From the NCBI GenBank assembly GCA_964291475.2, contig OZ220079.1:1-64000 (forward strand): a DNA stretch of 64,000 nucleotides, written 5' to 3'. Source of the stretch: DAOUKH01 sp964291475 (GTDB taxonomy: Bacteria > Chloroflexota > Dehalococcoidia > SHYB01). Both the position numbers and the translations under genes were made by a program. Within the stretch, counting starts at the first letter, position 1. Each line of letters opens with the position of its first letter. Shown one piece after another: positions 45,391 to 55,497 of this stretch. The notes under the pieces are model-generated. The model was not told where the DNA came from. It made no database searches and saw only the letters and a list, made by a program, of their open reading frames with translations.

Positions 45391-45786
45391 CTGCGCCTCC
45401 GCGACGCGTGACTACAGGCTACACGCCGCCGGAACGCGCGCGCAACCGAACGTGACACAGGAAGGCGCCTCAGGCATAATGCCCCCGCCTGAAGGAAATC
45501 CACTCGTTCCAACCCCCTTTGGGCGACCCACCTAAAGCCTCTCCCACTCTGGGGGAGACTGAGAGAGGGGCGCGCCGCAGGCGCGCGGGGAGGTCTTACC
45601 TCTTCTCCCGTGGGGAGAAGATTGAGATGAGGGGCCCCCTCACAGCCACCACAGAGAGAACAGAGTCTGCCTTCCTCAAATCAGCCACCCCGGCTCCGCT
45701 AGGGTCTCACAGGGGCCGAGGCTGAGGAAGCACCCCCCTCAAAGGAAGCCCGAACGACACACACTCTCTCGAAACGGAGCATACCC
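45391..45786. repeat. Gene-free stretch with dispersed repeats
   Basis: Contains a CTCTCCCACTCTGGGGGAGACTGAG unit (45540-45568) and a CTTCTCCCGTGGGGAGAAGATTGAGATGAG unit (45602-45632) followed by GGGCCCCCTC. The remainder has no open frame of note. Promoters of the flanking genes should lie at the two ends. Confidence 0.7.
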
Positions 45787-47442
45787 ATGGCCGAAATCAC
45801 CGGCGCCGACATCACCGCCCGCGCCCTCCACCGCCTCGGCGTGGACACCATCTTCTACATCATCGGCGGCCCGATCACGCCCATCGCCGAGGCCACGGAG
45901 AAGCTCGGCATCCGCATGATCGACGTGCGGCACGAGCAGGCGGCGGCCATGGCCGCCCATGCCTACTCGCGCCTCATGCAGCGGCCCGGCGTCTGCCTGA
46001 CGCCCTCCGGGCCGGCGACGGCCAACGCCATGCCCGGCGTGATGAACGCGCTCGCCGACGCAAGCCCGATCATCGCCATCGGCGGCTCGACGGCGCTCTA
46101 CCAGCGCGGCATGGGCGGCTTCCAGGAGATGGACCAGGTCGCGATGATGGCCCCGGCCTGCAAGCTGTCCATCCAGGCCACGATCACGAGCCGCATCGGC
46201 GAGCAGCTTGGCATGCTCTACCGCCGCGCCATGGAGGGATCGAAGGGGCCGGTCTACCTCGACCTGCCCGCCGACATCATCGCCAACAAGGTCGACGAGG
46301 AGAAGGTCCCGCTGCCGTCCGAGCCCTACACCGAGAGCCGCCCCCAGGGCGACCCCGCCGACGTCGCCGCCGCCATCGAGCTCCTGAAGAGCGCGAAGAA
46401 GCCGGTCGTCGTCTCCGGCAGCGGCGTGATCTGGTCGGGCGCCTCCGCGGAGCTGAAGGCCTTCGTCGACGCCACCGGCATCCCCTTCTTCACCACGCCG
46501 CAGGGCCGGGGCGTCATTCCCGAAGACCACGACCTCTGCTTCAGCGCGGCCCGCTCCCTGGCCTTCCGCGAGGCCGACGTCGTCCTCGCCGTGGGCACGC
46601 GGGCCAACTTCATCCTGACCTACTTCCGCCCGCCGCGCTGGAACCCCGCCGCCAAGCTCGTCACCGTCAACCTCGACCCCGACGAGATCAACCACAACAA
46701 GCGCTCCGAGGTCGGCATCGCCGCCGACGCGAAGGCGGCGCTGGCGCAACTCACCGCGGAAGCCCAGGCCGCCGGCCTGTCGCTGGCGCGCGACTCGGAG
46801 TGGGTGCGGTCATTGGAGGCCAAGCACGCCGCCAACGAGGAGCGCAACGACAGCGCGTGGAACTCGGACGCCGAGCCCATCCATCCCATGCGGATGATGA
46901 AGGAGGTCCGCGAGGCGATCGACCGCGACGCGGTGATCATCGTCGACGGCCACGACACGCTGAACTTCGGGCGGCAGTCGCTCCCCACGCACGAGCCGGG
47001 GCACCGGCTGAACGCGGGCACGCACGGCACCATGGGAATCGGGACGCCGTTCGCGCTCGGCGCCAAGGCGGCCCGCCCCGACAAGCAGGTCGTGCTCGTC
47101 TGCGGCGACGGCTCCTTCGGCTGGCTGGGCATGAACATCGACTCCGCCTGCCGCAACGACCTGCCCTTCGTCGCCGTCATCAACAACAACGGCAACATGA
47201 CGGCGCGCCCCAAGAACCGCGAGCGGATCAAGGGGCACCTGCTGGGGCACAGCGACTATCAGAAGATCGCCGAGGCTTTCGGAGGCTACGGCGAGCGCGT
47301 CGAGCGGCCGGACGACATCCGCCCCGCCATCGAGCGCGCGTTGGCCTCGGGCAAGCCCGCCGTCGTCAACGTGATCACCGACCAGTTCGCGCGCTCCTCA
47401 ACCTTCTCGGGCTTCTTCGGCGAAGCGGGCGAGTACAGCTAG
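45787..47442 (+). CDS. Thiamine-diphosphate-dependent enzyme (acetolactate synthase/oxalyl-CoA decarboxylase-like)
   Basis: A 551-residue enzyme with three domains. In the first, the activating glutamate is in DVRHEQAAAMAAHAY; the middle has VVSGSGVIWSGAS; the last has the cofactor motif CGDGSFGW...NNNGN. The middle-domain segment and GDG motif fit the acetolactate synthase superfamily. However, no small subunit gene follows, so it is a catabolic member, perhaps a 2-oxoacid or oxalyl-CoA-type decarboxylase or lyase. It leads a compact run of plus-strand genes up to mutM. Confidence 0.9.
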   Translation: MAEITGADITARALHRLGVDTIFYIIGGPITPIAEATEKLGIRMIDVRHEQAAAMAAHAYSRLMQRPGVCLTPSGPATANAMPGVMNALADASPIIAIGGSTALYQRGMGGFQEMDQVAMMAPACKLSIQATITSRIGEQLGMLYRRAMEGSKGPVYLDLPADIIANKVDEEKVPLPSEPYTESRPQGDPADVAAAIELLKSAKKPVVVSGSGVIWSGASAELKAFVDATGIPFFTTPQGRGVIPEDHDLCFSAARSLAFREADVVLAVGTRANFILTYFRPPRWNPAAKLVTVNLDPDEINHNKRSEVGIAADAKAALAQLTAEAQAAGLSLARDSEWVRSLEAKHAANEERNDSAWNSDAEPIHPMRMMKEVREAIDRDAVIIVDGHDTLNFGRQSLPTHEPGHRLNAGTHGTMGIGTPFALGAKAARPDKQVVLVCGDGSFGWLGMNIDSACRNDLPFVAVINNNGNMTARPKNRERIKGHLLGHSDYQKIAEAFGGYGERVERPDDIRPAIERALASGKPAVVNVITDQFARSSTFSGFFGEAGEYS

Positions 47443-47463
47443 GCCCCGCCGTGGACGGCAAGC

Positions 47464-47766
47464 ATGGTCGGTTGGCTGACGAAGCGCTTCTCCGAGTGCC
47501 CCCAATGCGGCAGCCCCAACGTGCGGGTGCCGTGGAGCCTCGCGGGGCGGGAGGCGGCCCGTCGCCGGGCGTGGACGCTCCTCGTGCTCTGGCTCTCCTA
47601 CGGGGCCTGGATCATTGCGGCGGCGCTGACCGGCTCCCTGTGGCTGTGGGTCGCACCCGCCACCGCCTACGGTGCGGCGACCCTGCTCGCGCTTCAGCGG
47701 GCAGGTGCGGAGCGCCGACGCCGGGAATGCCTCGACTGCGGCCACGTCTGGAACGCCGAGCGGTAG
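47464..47766 (+). CDS. Small zinc-ribbon membrane protein
   Basis: A 100-residue protein. Two half zinc-ribbons, CPQCGSPNV near the N-terminus and CLDCGHVW near the C-terminus, flank one hydrophobic hairpin (about residues 40-78, two membrane passes). The four cysteines would come together on the cytoplasmic side. The gene sits 21 bp after the TPP enzyme and 16 bp before an MBL hydrolase, so it belongs to the same transcript. Not a recognised family; its role is unknown. Confidence 0.75.
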   Translation: MVGWLTKRFSECPQCGSPNVRVPWSLAGREAARRRAWTLLVLWLSYGAWIIAAALTGSLWLWVAPATAYGAATLLALQRAGAERRRRECLDCGHVWNAER

Positions 47767-47782
47767 GAGAGGGAAGGCCGCG

Positions 47783-48652
47783 ATGAAGCAGATCAAGCTC
47801 GGCGACCTCACCATCAAGAAGATCGTGGAGCGCGACCAGGGCGTCCACGACCCGCTGCAGTTCTTCGCCGGGGCGACCCAAGAGGCCGTCGACGCGCAGC
47901 GCGAGTGGGCCGCCCCCTACTTCCTCACCGGCGACGGCATGATGCGCATGAGCATCCACTCCTATCTCGTCGAGACGAAGCACCGCAAGATCCTCGTCGA
48001 CACCTGCATCGGCGTCCACGGAGGGCCCGAGCAGCAGGCGCGGAACCAGATCGACGAGACCGCCTTTCCCCGGGCGCTGAGGGCGGCGGGCGCGGCGCCG
48101 GAGGAGATCGACGTCGTGGTCTGCACCCACATGCACTTCGACCACACCGGCTGGAACACCCGGCTGGAAGACGGCAGGTTCGTCCCCACCTTCCCCAACG
48201 CGACCTACATCTTCTCGCGCCCCGAGTACGACCACTGGAAGGACGTCGAGGCCGGCGCGTGGAACGGTTTCTCCATCCACGAATGCGTCCTCCCCATCGT
48301 CGAGGCCGGCCAGGCGATGCTCGTCGAGCCCGACTACGTGCTGGAGGACGGGCTGAGTCTGGAGCACGTCCCCGGCCACACCCCGGGGGCGGTCTGTCTG
48401 AACCTGGAATCGAAGGGCGAGCGCGCCGCGATGTTCGGCGACATGATGCACCACCCCTTGCAGATCGCCGAGCCGGGGTGGACCCTGGGCGTGGACACCG
48501 ATCAGGCCCAGGCGGCGAAGACCCGCACCGCCTTCCTCGAACGCCACGCCGACAGCAATACCATCATGATGGCGGCCCACTTCGCCGGCCCGACCATCGG
48601 CCGCGTCGCCACGGTGCGCGGCGCCTGGCGGCTCGACGTCATCGAGGAATAG
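47783..48652 (+). CDS. MBL-fold metallo-hydrolase
   Basis: A 289-residue MBL-fold protein. The metal motif is CTHMHFDHTGW, followed by VPGHTPGA and FGDMMHHPLQ, and a late AAHFAGP. The longer helix insertion before and after the motif resembles quorum-lactonase and alkylsulfatase-like hydrolases. ATG 47783 has GAGAGGGAAGG upstream. It lies in the run that starts with the TPP enzyme. Confidence 0.88.
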   Translation: MKQIKLGDLTIKKIVERDQGVHDPLQFFAGATQEAVDAQREWAAPYFLTGDGMMRMSIHSYLVETKHRKILVDTCIGVHGGPEQQARNQIDETAFPRALRAAGAAPEEIDVVVCTHMHFDHTGWNTRLEDGRFVPTFPNATYIFSRPEYDHWKDVEAGAWNGFSIHECVLPIVEAGQAMLVEPDYVLEDGLSLEHVPGHTPGAVCLNLESKGERAAMFGDMMHHPLQIAEPGWTLGVDTDQAQAAKTRTAFLERHADSNTIMMAAHFAGPTIGRVATVRGAWRLDVIEE

Positions 48653-48679
48653 CCGGGGCCGGTAAGGGAGGAAACGAGC

Positions 48680-49099
48680 ATGCTCAGCGACATGGCCAGG
48701 GGATTCTTGGAGAAGAACGAGATGGGGGTCTTCACCACCTTCCGCCGCGACGGCGGCGCGCAGATGAGCGTGGTGACCTGCGGCCTCTACGGCAACGGCA
48801 TGGCCTTCACCGCCGACCGCCACCGCGCGAAGATTTTGAACGTCAAGCGCAACCCGAAGTGCTCGCTGCTGATTTCTCAGCGCGACTGGTGGGGGTACGT
48901 GGTCCTCGAGGGCCACGCCGAGATCATCGGCGAGGACAATACCGATCCCGAGGAGCTCCGCGTGGCGCTGCGCGACGTCTACCGCTCCGCAGCCCACAAG
49001 GACCACCCCAACTGGGAGGAGTACGACGAGGTGATGAAGGCGGACCGGCGCGAGATCATCGTCGTCGTGCCGGAGCGGGTCTACGGCTCCGCGCTGTAG
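48680..49099 (+). CDS. PPOX-class (pyridoxamine 5'-phosphate oxidase-like) flavin/F420-binding protein
   Basis: A 139-residue split-barrel protein. It has GVFTTFRRDGGAQMSVV, the AFTADRHRAKILNVKRNPKCSL segment of PPOX-class F420 or FMN proteins, and GHAEIIGE. Such proteins reduce flavin, haem products or enoyl/imine groups. GGGAGGAAACG precedes the start. It lies between the MBL hydrolase and the zinc alcohol dehydrogenase, 16 bp from the latter. Confidence 0.85.
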   Translation: MLSDMARGFLEKNEMGVFTTFRRDGGAQMSVVTCGLYGNGMAFTADRHRAKILNVKRNPKCSLLISQRDWWGYVVLEGHAEIIGEDNTDPEELRVALRDVYRSAAHKDHPNWEEYDEVMKADRREIIVVVPERVYGSAL

Positions 49100-49114
49100 C
49101 CGAAGGAGGATGAG

Positions 49115-50194
49115 ATGAAGGCAGCGGTCTTCTACGGGGCCCATCAGCCCCTGGCAATCGAAGAGGTCGACGTGGCGGAGCCCATCGGGCGCGAGGTGCT
49201 GGTGCGCACCACCGCGACCGGCGTCTGCCACAGCGACCTGCACTACGTCGACGGCACCGCGACACTCCCCGGAGCGACCGTGCTCGGCCACGAGGCGACG
49301 GGCATCGTCGAGGAGGTCGGGCCCGAGGCGCGCTACGTCAAGCCGGGCGACCGTATCATCTCCTGCCCCTCGGTCTTCTGCGGGGAGTGCGAGTCCTGCC
49401 TCACCGGCCATCCCGCGCGCTGCGACAACCGTCCCCGGCGCAGCAGGGCCGAGGGCCCGCGTCTGAGCAAGGGCGGCGAGAAGATCTGGCAGTTCGCCAA
49501 CATCTCCAGCTACGCCGAGCAAATGCTCCTCCACGAGAACGCCCTGGTGAAGGTCGACGACGACATCCCCCACGAAATCATGGCCCTCATCGGCTGCGGC
49601 GTGACCACCGGCCTCGGCGCGGCGATCAACACCGCCCAGGTCCGCCCGGGCTCCATGGTGGCCGTCTTCGGCTGCGGCGGCGTCGGCCTCTCCGCGATGC
49701 AGGGCGCCGTCCTCTGCGGCGCCCGCATGGTCATCGCCGTCGACATCAACGAGTTCAAGCTGCGCACCGCCATGGACCTCGGCGCGACCCACGTCGTCGA
49801 CGCCTCGACCCGCGACCCGGTGCAGGCCATCCAACAGCTCACCGGCGGCGGGGTCGACTTCGCCTTCGAGGCGCTCGGGCTCAAGCAGACGGCGGAGCAG
49901 GCCTACGAGTCGCTCCGCCGAGGCGGCGTGGCGACCATCATCGGCGTCCTCCCCGACGACGCCAAGATCGAGATCGACGGCCGCTCCCTGCTCACCGAGA
50001 AGAAGCTCCAGGGCAGCATCATGGGCTCCAACCGCTTCCGCTTCGACATGCCCATGTACATCGACCTCTACAAGCAGGGCCGCCTCAAGCTCGACGAAAT
50101 GGTCACCCGCCGCGGCCGCCTCGAAGACGTCAACGAAGCCTTCCGCGCCATGAAAGCCGGCGAAGTCGCCCGCACCGTCCTCACCTTCGACTAG
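49115..50194 (+). CDS. Zinc-dependent alcohol dehydrogenase
   Basis: A 359-residue medium-chain dehydrogenase. The catalytic zinc site is TGVCHSDLHYVDG and LGHEATGIVEEVG, the structural zinc site has CGECESC...C, and the Rossmann loop is GCGGVGLSAMQGA with VDINEFK for NAD+. It is close to the class III/benzyl-alcohol type dehydrogenases. GAAGGAGG precedes the start. It is probably co-transcribed with the preceding PPOX gene and with mutM, which starts 3 bp after its stop. Confidence 0.93.
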   Translation: MKAAVFYGAHQPLAIEEVDVAEPIGREVLVRTTATGVCHSDLHYVDGTATLPGATVLGHEATGIVEEVGPEARYVKPGDRIISCPSVFCGECESCLTGHPARCDNRPRRSRAEGPRLSKGGEKIWQFANISSYAEQMLLHENALVKVDDDIPHEIMALIGCGVTTGLGAAINTAQVRPGSMVAVFGCGGVGLSAMQGAVLCGARMVIAVDINEFKLRTAMDLGATHVVDASTRDPVQAIQQLTGGGVDFAFEALGLKQTAEQAYESLRRGGVATIIGVLPDDAKIEIDGRSLLTEKKLQGSIMGSNRFRFDMPMYIDLYKQGRLKLDEMVTRRGRLEDVNEAFRAMKAGEVARTVLTFD

Positions 50195-50197
50195 ACA

Positions 50198-51022
50198 ATG
50201 CCGGAGATACCGGAGCTTGAGGCGGCGAAGACGGCGCTGAACGCGCGGCTGGCGGGGCGCGCCATCGAGTCGGCGCGGGTGTTCACCCCCTTCTCGGTGC
50301 GGCGTCCGACGAAGGACGAGTTCGAGTGGCTGCTGGCCGGCAACCGGCTGGTGGAGGCGTCGCGGCGGGGGAAGTACCTGCTGCTGTCGCTGGAGTCGGG
50401 GCACGTGCTCGCCGTCCACCTCATGCTGACGGGCCGCTTCCAGTTCGTCGAAGGCGCGGCGCGGGAGAAGAAGCCCGGCAAGCGCGTGGGCTGGACCCTC
50501 GACTTCGAGCACGGCGTCCAGCTCCGCTACTTCGACTACAACCGCGACGGGCGGGCCTACCTCGTCGAGGCCGAGGCGCTGCAGGAGGTCCCTCAGTTCG
50601 ACAAGATGGGGCCCGACGCCCTCGACCCCGCCCTCACCTTCGAGGTTTTCTCGCAGCGCCTCAAGAAGTTCCCCGGCCAGATCAAGCGGAGCCTGGTCAA
50701 CCCGGCCTTCCTCGCCGGCATCGGCAACGCCTACTCCGACGAAATCCTCTTCGCGGCCAAGGTCTACCCCTTCAAGCGGGCGCGCGACCTGACGGACGAG
50801 GAGCGGCGGCGGGTCTACGACGCCATCGGGAGCGTCTACGCCTGGGCCGTCCCCATCGTCGCCGAGCGCATGGGCGACGTCATCGAGGAGAAGCACCGCG
50901 ACTTCCTGAAGGTGCACCGGAAGGGCGGCGAACCCTGCCCCGACTGCGGCCACACCATCACCGAGGTGACCCCGAACCAGCGGATCACCAGCTACTGCCG
51001 GCGCTGCCAGCCGCAGTGGTAG
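50198..51022 (+). CDS. mutM: Formamidopyrimidine-DNA glycosylase (Fpg)
   Basis: A 274-residue base-excision enzyme for 8-oxoguanine. It begins MPEIPELEAAK with the catalytic Pro2 and Glu3, has RRGKYLLL with the conserved lysine, LMLTGRF, GIGNAYSDEILF, and the C-terminal zinc finger CPDCGHTITEV...CRRCQ with the conserved arginine in NQRITSYC. The start follows the alcohol dehydrogenase stop by three bases. It is an unusual last gene for a catabolic run. Confidence 0.95.
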   Translation: MPEIPELEAAKTALNARLAGRAIESARVFTPFSVRRPTKDEFEWLLAGNRLVEASRRGKYLLLSLESGHVLAVHLMLTGRFQFVEGAAREKKPGKRVGWTLDFEHGVQLRYFDYNRDGRAYLVEAEALQEVPQFDKMGPDALDPALTFEVFSQRLKKFPGQIKRSLVNPAFLAGIGNAYSDEILFAAKVYPFKRARDLTDEERRRVYDAIGSVYAWAVPIVAERMGDVIEEKHRDFLKVHRKGGEPCPDCGHTITEVTPNQRITSYCRRCQPQW

Positions 51023-51032
51023 CGGCCTTCGA

Positions 51033-51151
51033 GTCGTGAACATTCGTGAGCGTTGGTGAGCGTCGTACAGGTTTGGCGTCGTGAGCGTTCGTGAGCGTTG
51101 GTGAACGTCGTACAGGTTGGCGTCGTGAGCGTCGTGAGCGCCATGAGCGTT
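51033..51151. repeat. Decaying 45-bp tandem repeat (about 2.6 copies)
   Basis: Copy 1 is 51033-51077 (45 bp), copy 2 is 51078-51121 (44 bp, one T lost) and copy 3 starts at 51122 and decays. Each contains GTCGTGA, several GTGAGCG words, and GTCGTACAGGTT. Nothing fills the place of spacers, so it is not a CRISPR array. Confidence 0.8.
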
Positions 51152-51214
51152 TTTTGACGCTGGGGCGCCGCGAGAAGGTGGCGGACTCGCGCGGCCTGTG
51201 GTGGTAGTCAGGGG

Positions 51215-51400
51215 GCTCTCATCGCAATCTTCTCCAGGGGGAGAAGAGGGGAACCGCCCCGGCCCGGCCCTCTCTCAGTCTCTCCCAGGGGGAGAGAGGC
51301 TTAAGGTGCTCCCCCTAGAGGGGGAGAGGCCGGAGGGGAGAAGAGGTAAGACATCTTCTCCGACGCGCCCTGAGGCGCGTACCGTCTCCCACAAGAGGCG
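51215..51400. repeat. Dispersed repeat block before the methyl-cycle operon
   Basis: Carries the reverse-complement forms of the window's repeat modules: CTCTCTCAGTCTCTCCCAGGGGGAGAGAGG near 51271-51301, GGGGGAGAAGAGG near 51237-51250, and a third CCCTAGAGGGGGAGAGG copy near 51312-51328. It lies between the 45-bp repeats and the promoter of the mtnA leader. No gene is present. Confidence 0.7.
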
Positions 51401-51429
51401 CCCCCACATGGCCGGACGGGGTCTCGGCT

Positions 51430-51458
51430 TTGACCGGCTTCCGTAGCGATGCTAGAAT
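51430..51458 (+). promoter_or_regulatory. Sigma-70-type promoter for the mtnA leader
   Basis: TTGACC at 51430-51435 and TAGAAT at 51453-51458 are separated by exactly 17 bp. They lie directly before the structured leader, giving a start near 51465 and about 228 bases of leader before the mtnA start codon. Confidence 0.6.
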
Positions 51459-51600
51459 CCGAGGTGGTTTTGGATTCCTTAACGGAAGGGGCGGAGGCAG
51501 AGGCCGTGGGAAGCCCGGCGGCCGGTTGAGAGCGGAGTCTCGGCGCACCGCGCCAGGTCCTCCCCGATCAAGGGGAGTTGCACGTGCGATGTCACCCGCG
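51459..51600 (+). promoter_or_regulatory. Structured leader resembling a divergent S-box (SAM-I clan) riboswitch aptamer
   Basis: Compared with the known SAM-I order of conserved blocks, the leader has GGGGCGGAGG (51488-51497), a GGCC word, GAAGCCCGGC (51510-51519), then GCGCCAGGTCC (51550-51560), then a P4-like hairpin CTCCCC/GGGGAG (51560-51565/51572-51577). Differences from consensus are clear: the usual CAACC reads CGGCC, and CCAAxTCC reads CCAGGTCC. A convincing P1 helix was not found. It precedes mtnA-mtnP-ahcY-metK and a terminator, which is the expected context. Similarity judged by eye only; ligand could be SAM or a related compound. Confidence 0.45.
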
Positions 51601-51626
51601 GGTCTCTCGGAACGAGAGATTTTTTC
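51601..51626 (+). terminator. Intrinsic terminator in the mtnA leader
   Basis: A perfect hairpin TCTCTCG-GAA-CGAGAGA (51603-51619) is followed by six T (51620-51625). It lies before, not after, the operon, which is the position of an attenuator. The upstream TTGAGAGC (51526-51533) and CCGAG (51459-51463) words are complementary to parts of its 5' arm and could form an antiterminator. Confidence 0.75.
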
Positions 51627-51692
51627 TTGCCCCCAACTTCCCGAATGACGCGCCCCGAGACCGGGGCACCAACCAGTAAAGACACCCGAACG

Positions 51693-52735
<1,043 letters not shown>

Positions 52736-52739
<4 letters not shown>

Positions 52740-53614
52740 GCGCGGGCCCGCGGGCGGAGCTTGGGATCATCGGCGGCAGCGGCCTCTACGACATGGAGGG
52801 GCTGACCGACCGGGAGGAACTGCAAATCTCGACACCCTTCGGCGAGCCAAGCGGCACGATCGTCCTCGGCACAATCGAGGGACGGCGGCTCGCCTTCCTG
52901 CCCCGGCACGGAGCGGGCCACCGGCTGAGTCCAAGCGAAGTACCCTTCCGCGCCAATATCTATGCGTTGAAGACGCTGGGTGTCCATTCGGTTATCTCGA
53001 TCAGCGCCGTGGGGAGCCTGCGCGAGGAGATTCAGCCGCTGGACATGATCGTGCCCGACCAGGTCATCGACCGCACCAAGGGCCGGCCGAGCACCTTCTT
53101 CTCCGGCGGCATCGTGGCCCACGCCGGCTTCGCCGACCCGTTCTGCTCCGATCTGGGGCGTATTCTGTACGAGGAGGCGACGGCGGCCGGGGCGCGGGCT
53201 CACCTGGGCGGCGTGTACGTCGCGATGGAGGGGCCGCAGTTCTCCACGCGGGCCGAGTCTGAGCTGTACCGCTCGTGGGGCGGCGCGGTGATCGGCATGA
53301 CCGCCCTTCCCGAGGCGAAGCTGGCCCGCGAGGCGGAGATCTGCTACGCACTGCTCGCCTGCGCAACCGACTACGATTGCTGGCATCCCGACCACGACGA
53401 CGTGACCGTCGAGATGATCATCGGCAACCTGTTGCGGAATGTCTCGATGGCCAAGGAGATCGCGCGGGGGGCGGCGGCGCGGATTGGCGAGCCTCAAGGC
53501 TGCCGCTGCCGCGAGGCCCTGCGCGACGCCATCGTGACTTCCCCTGAACTCATCCCCGACAACGTGCGGCGCGATCTCGCGCCCCTCATCGGCAAGTACG
53601 CGGAGGCGTCATGA
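52736..53614 (+). CDS. mtnP: S-methyl-5'-thioadenosine phosphorylase
   Basis: MtnP splits methylthioadenosine into adenine and methylthioribose 1-phosphate, the substrate of MtnA. The 292-residue protein has IIGGSGLYD, the phosphate-binding LPRHGAGHRLSP, ISAVGSLREEI, the base-binding EGPQFSTRAE and MTALPEAKLAREAE. Trp in CWHP near the end is typical. It overlaps mtnA by four bases and is translationally coupled to it. Confidence 0.94.
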
Positions 53615-53747
53615 GACCCGCATTGGACCGGTCATCGGCCCGGGCGGGGGCCGCGCGGGGCGCCGCCGGCGGCATCGCGCGCTGTACCGCGTTCCCATCG
53701 ACCCGGTGAGGAGACAGCGAGCGATAGCGAACCCAAGGAGTGACAAC

Positions 53748-54101
53748 ATGGCGGCAAACAGTCCGCAAGAACCGTTCAAGAGGATCAGCGTTTCAGAAGC
53801 GAAGGAGATGCTCGACGCCGGCGGCATCGAGCTAGTCGACGTGCGGCAGCCCGGCGAGTACGCGGCGGGGCACATCCACGGAGCGAAGCTCATTCCAGTG
53901 GACGGCCTGTTCGAGCGCATCGGCGAGGTCGCCGGCGACCGCGACGTCATCTTCTACTGCGCCGTCGGCGTGCGGAGCGCCCTGGCGTGTGAGATCGGCG
54001 CCGCGATGGGCCTGACGCGTTGCCACAACGTCGAGGGCGGCTTCGAGGCGTGGTCGGGCGCGCAGTACCCGTCGGAGACCGGAGCGCCCGCGCTCAGCTA
54101 A
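53748..54101 (+). CDS. Rhodanese-like domain protein
   Basis: A 117-residue single rhodanese domain. It has VSEAKEMLDAGGIELVDVRQPGEY-type opening, AAGHIHGAKLIPV, and the active-site cysteine in FYCAVGVRSA. AAGGAG lies eight bases upstream. It stands between mtnP and ahcY in the methyl-cycle operon. It could handle sulfur released from homocysteine or methylthio compounds, but this is inferred from position only. Confidence 0.88.
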   Translation: MAANSPQEPFKRISVSEAKEMLDAGGIELVDVRQPGEYAAGHIHGAKLIPVDGLFERIGEVAGDRDVIFYCAVGVRSALACEIGAAMGLTRCHNVEGGFEAWSGAQYPSETGAPALS

Positions 54102-54204
54102 CCGCGTCCCCGGCCCACTCAGGTCGGGGACTGAACGAGACCGGAGCCGGCGCGGAGCGTAGCGGGCCTTGCGGCTTGCCGCCAAGCGCCGAGAAAGGGG
54201 CTGT

Positions 54205-55464
<1,260 letters not shown>

Positions 55465-55497
55465 CCTGCCGCCGCAATCCAGAACCGGAGGAACTGA

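Noticed and set aside
47612..51043. 1143-codon open frame on the minus strand
   Set aside because: It runs antisense through several clear genes and part of mutM; it reflects high third-position GC of the true genes and has no domain signature.
51033..51151. CRISPR-like direct repeats
   Set aside because: Repeats are directly adjacent without spacers, decay quickly and no cas genes are present.
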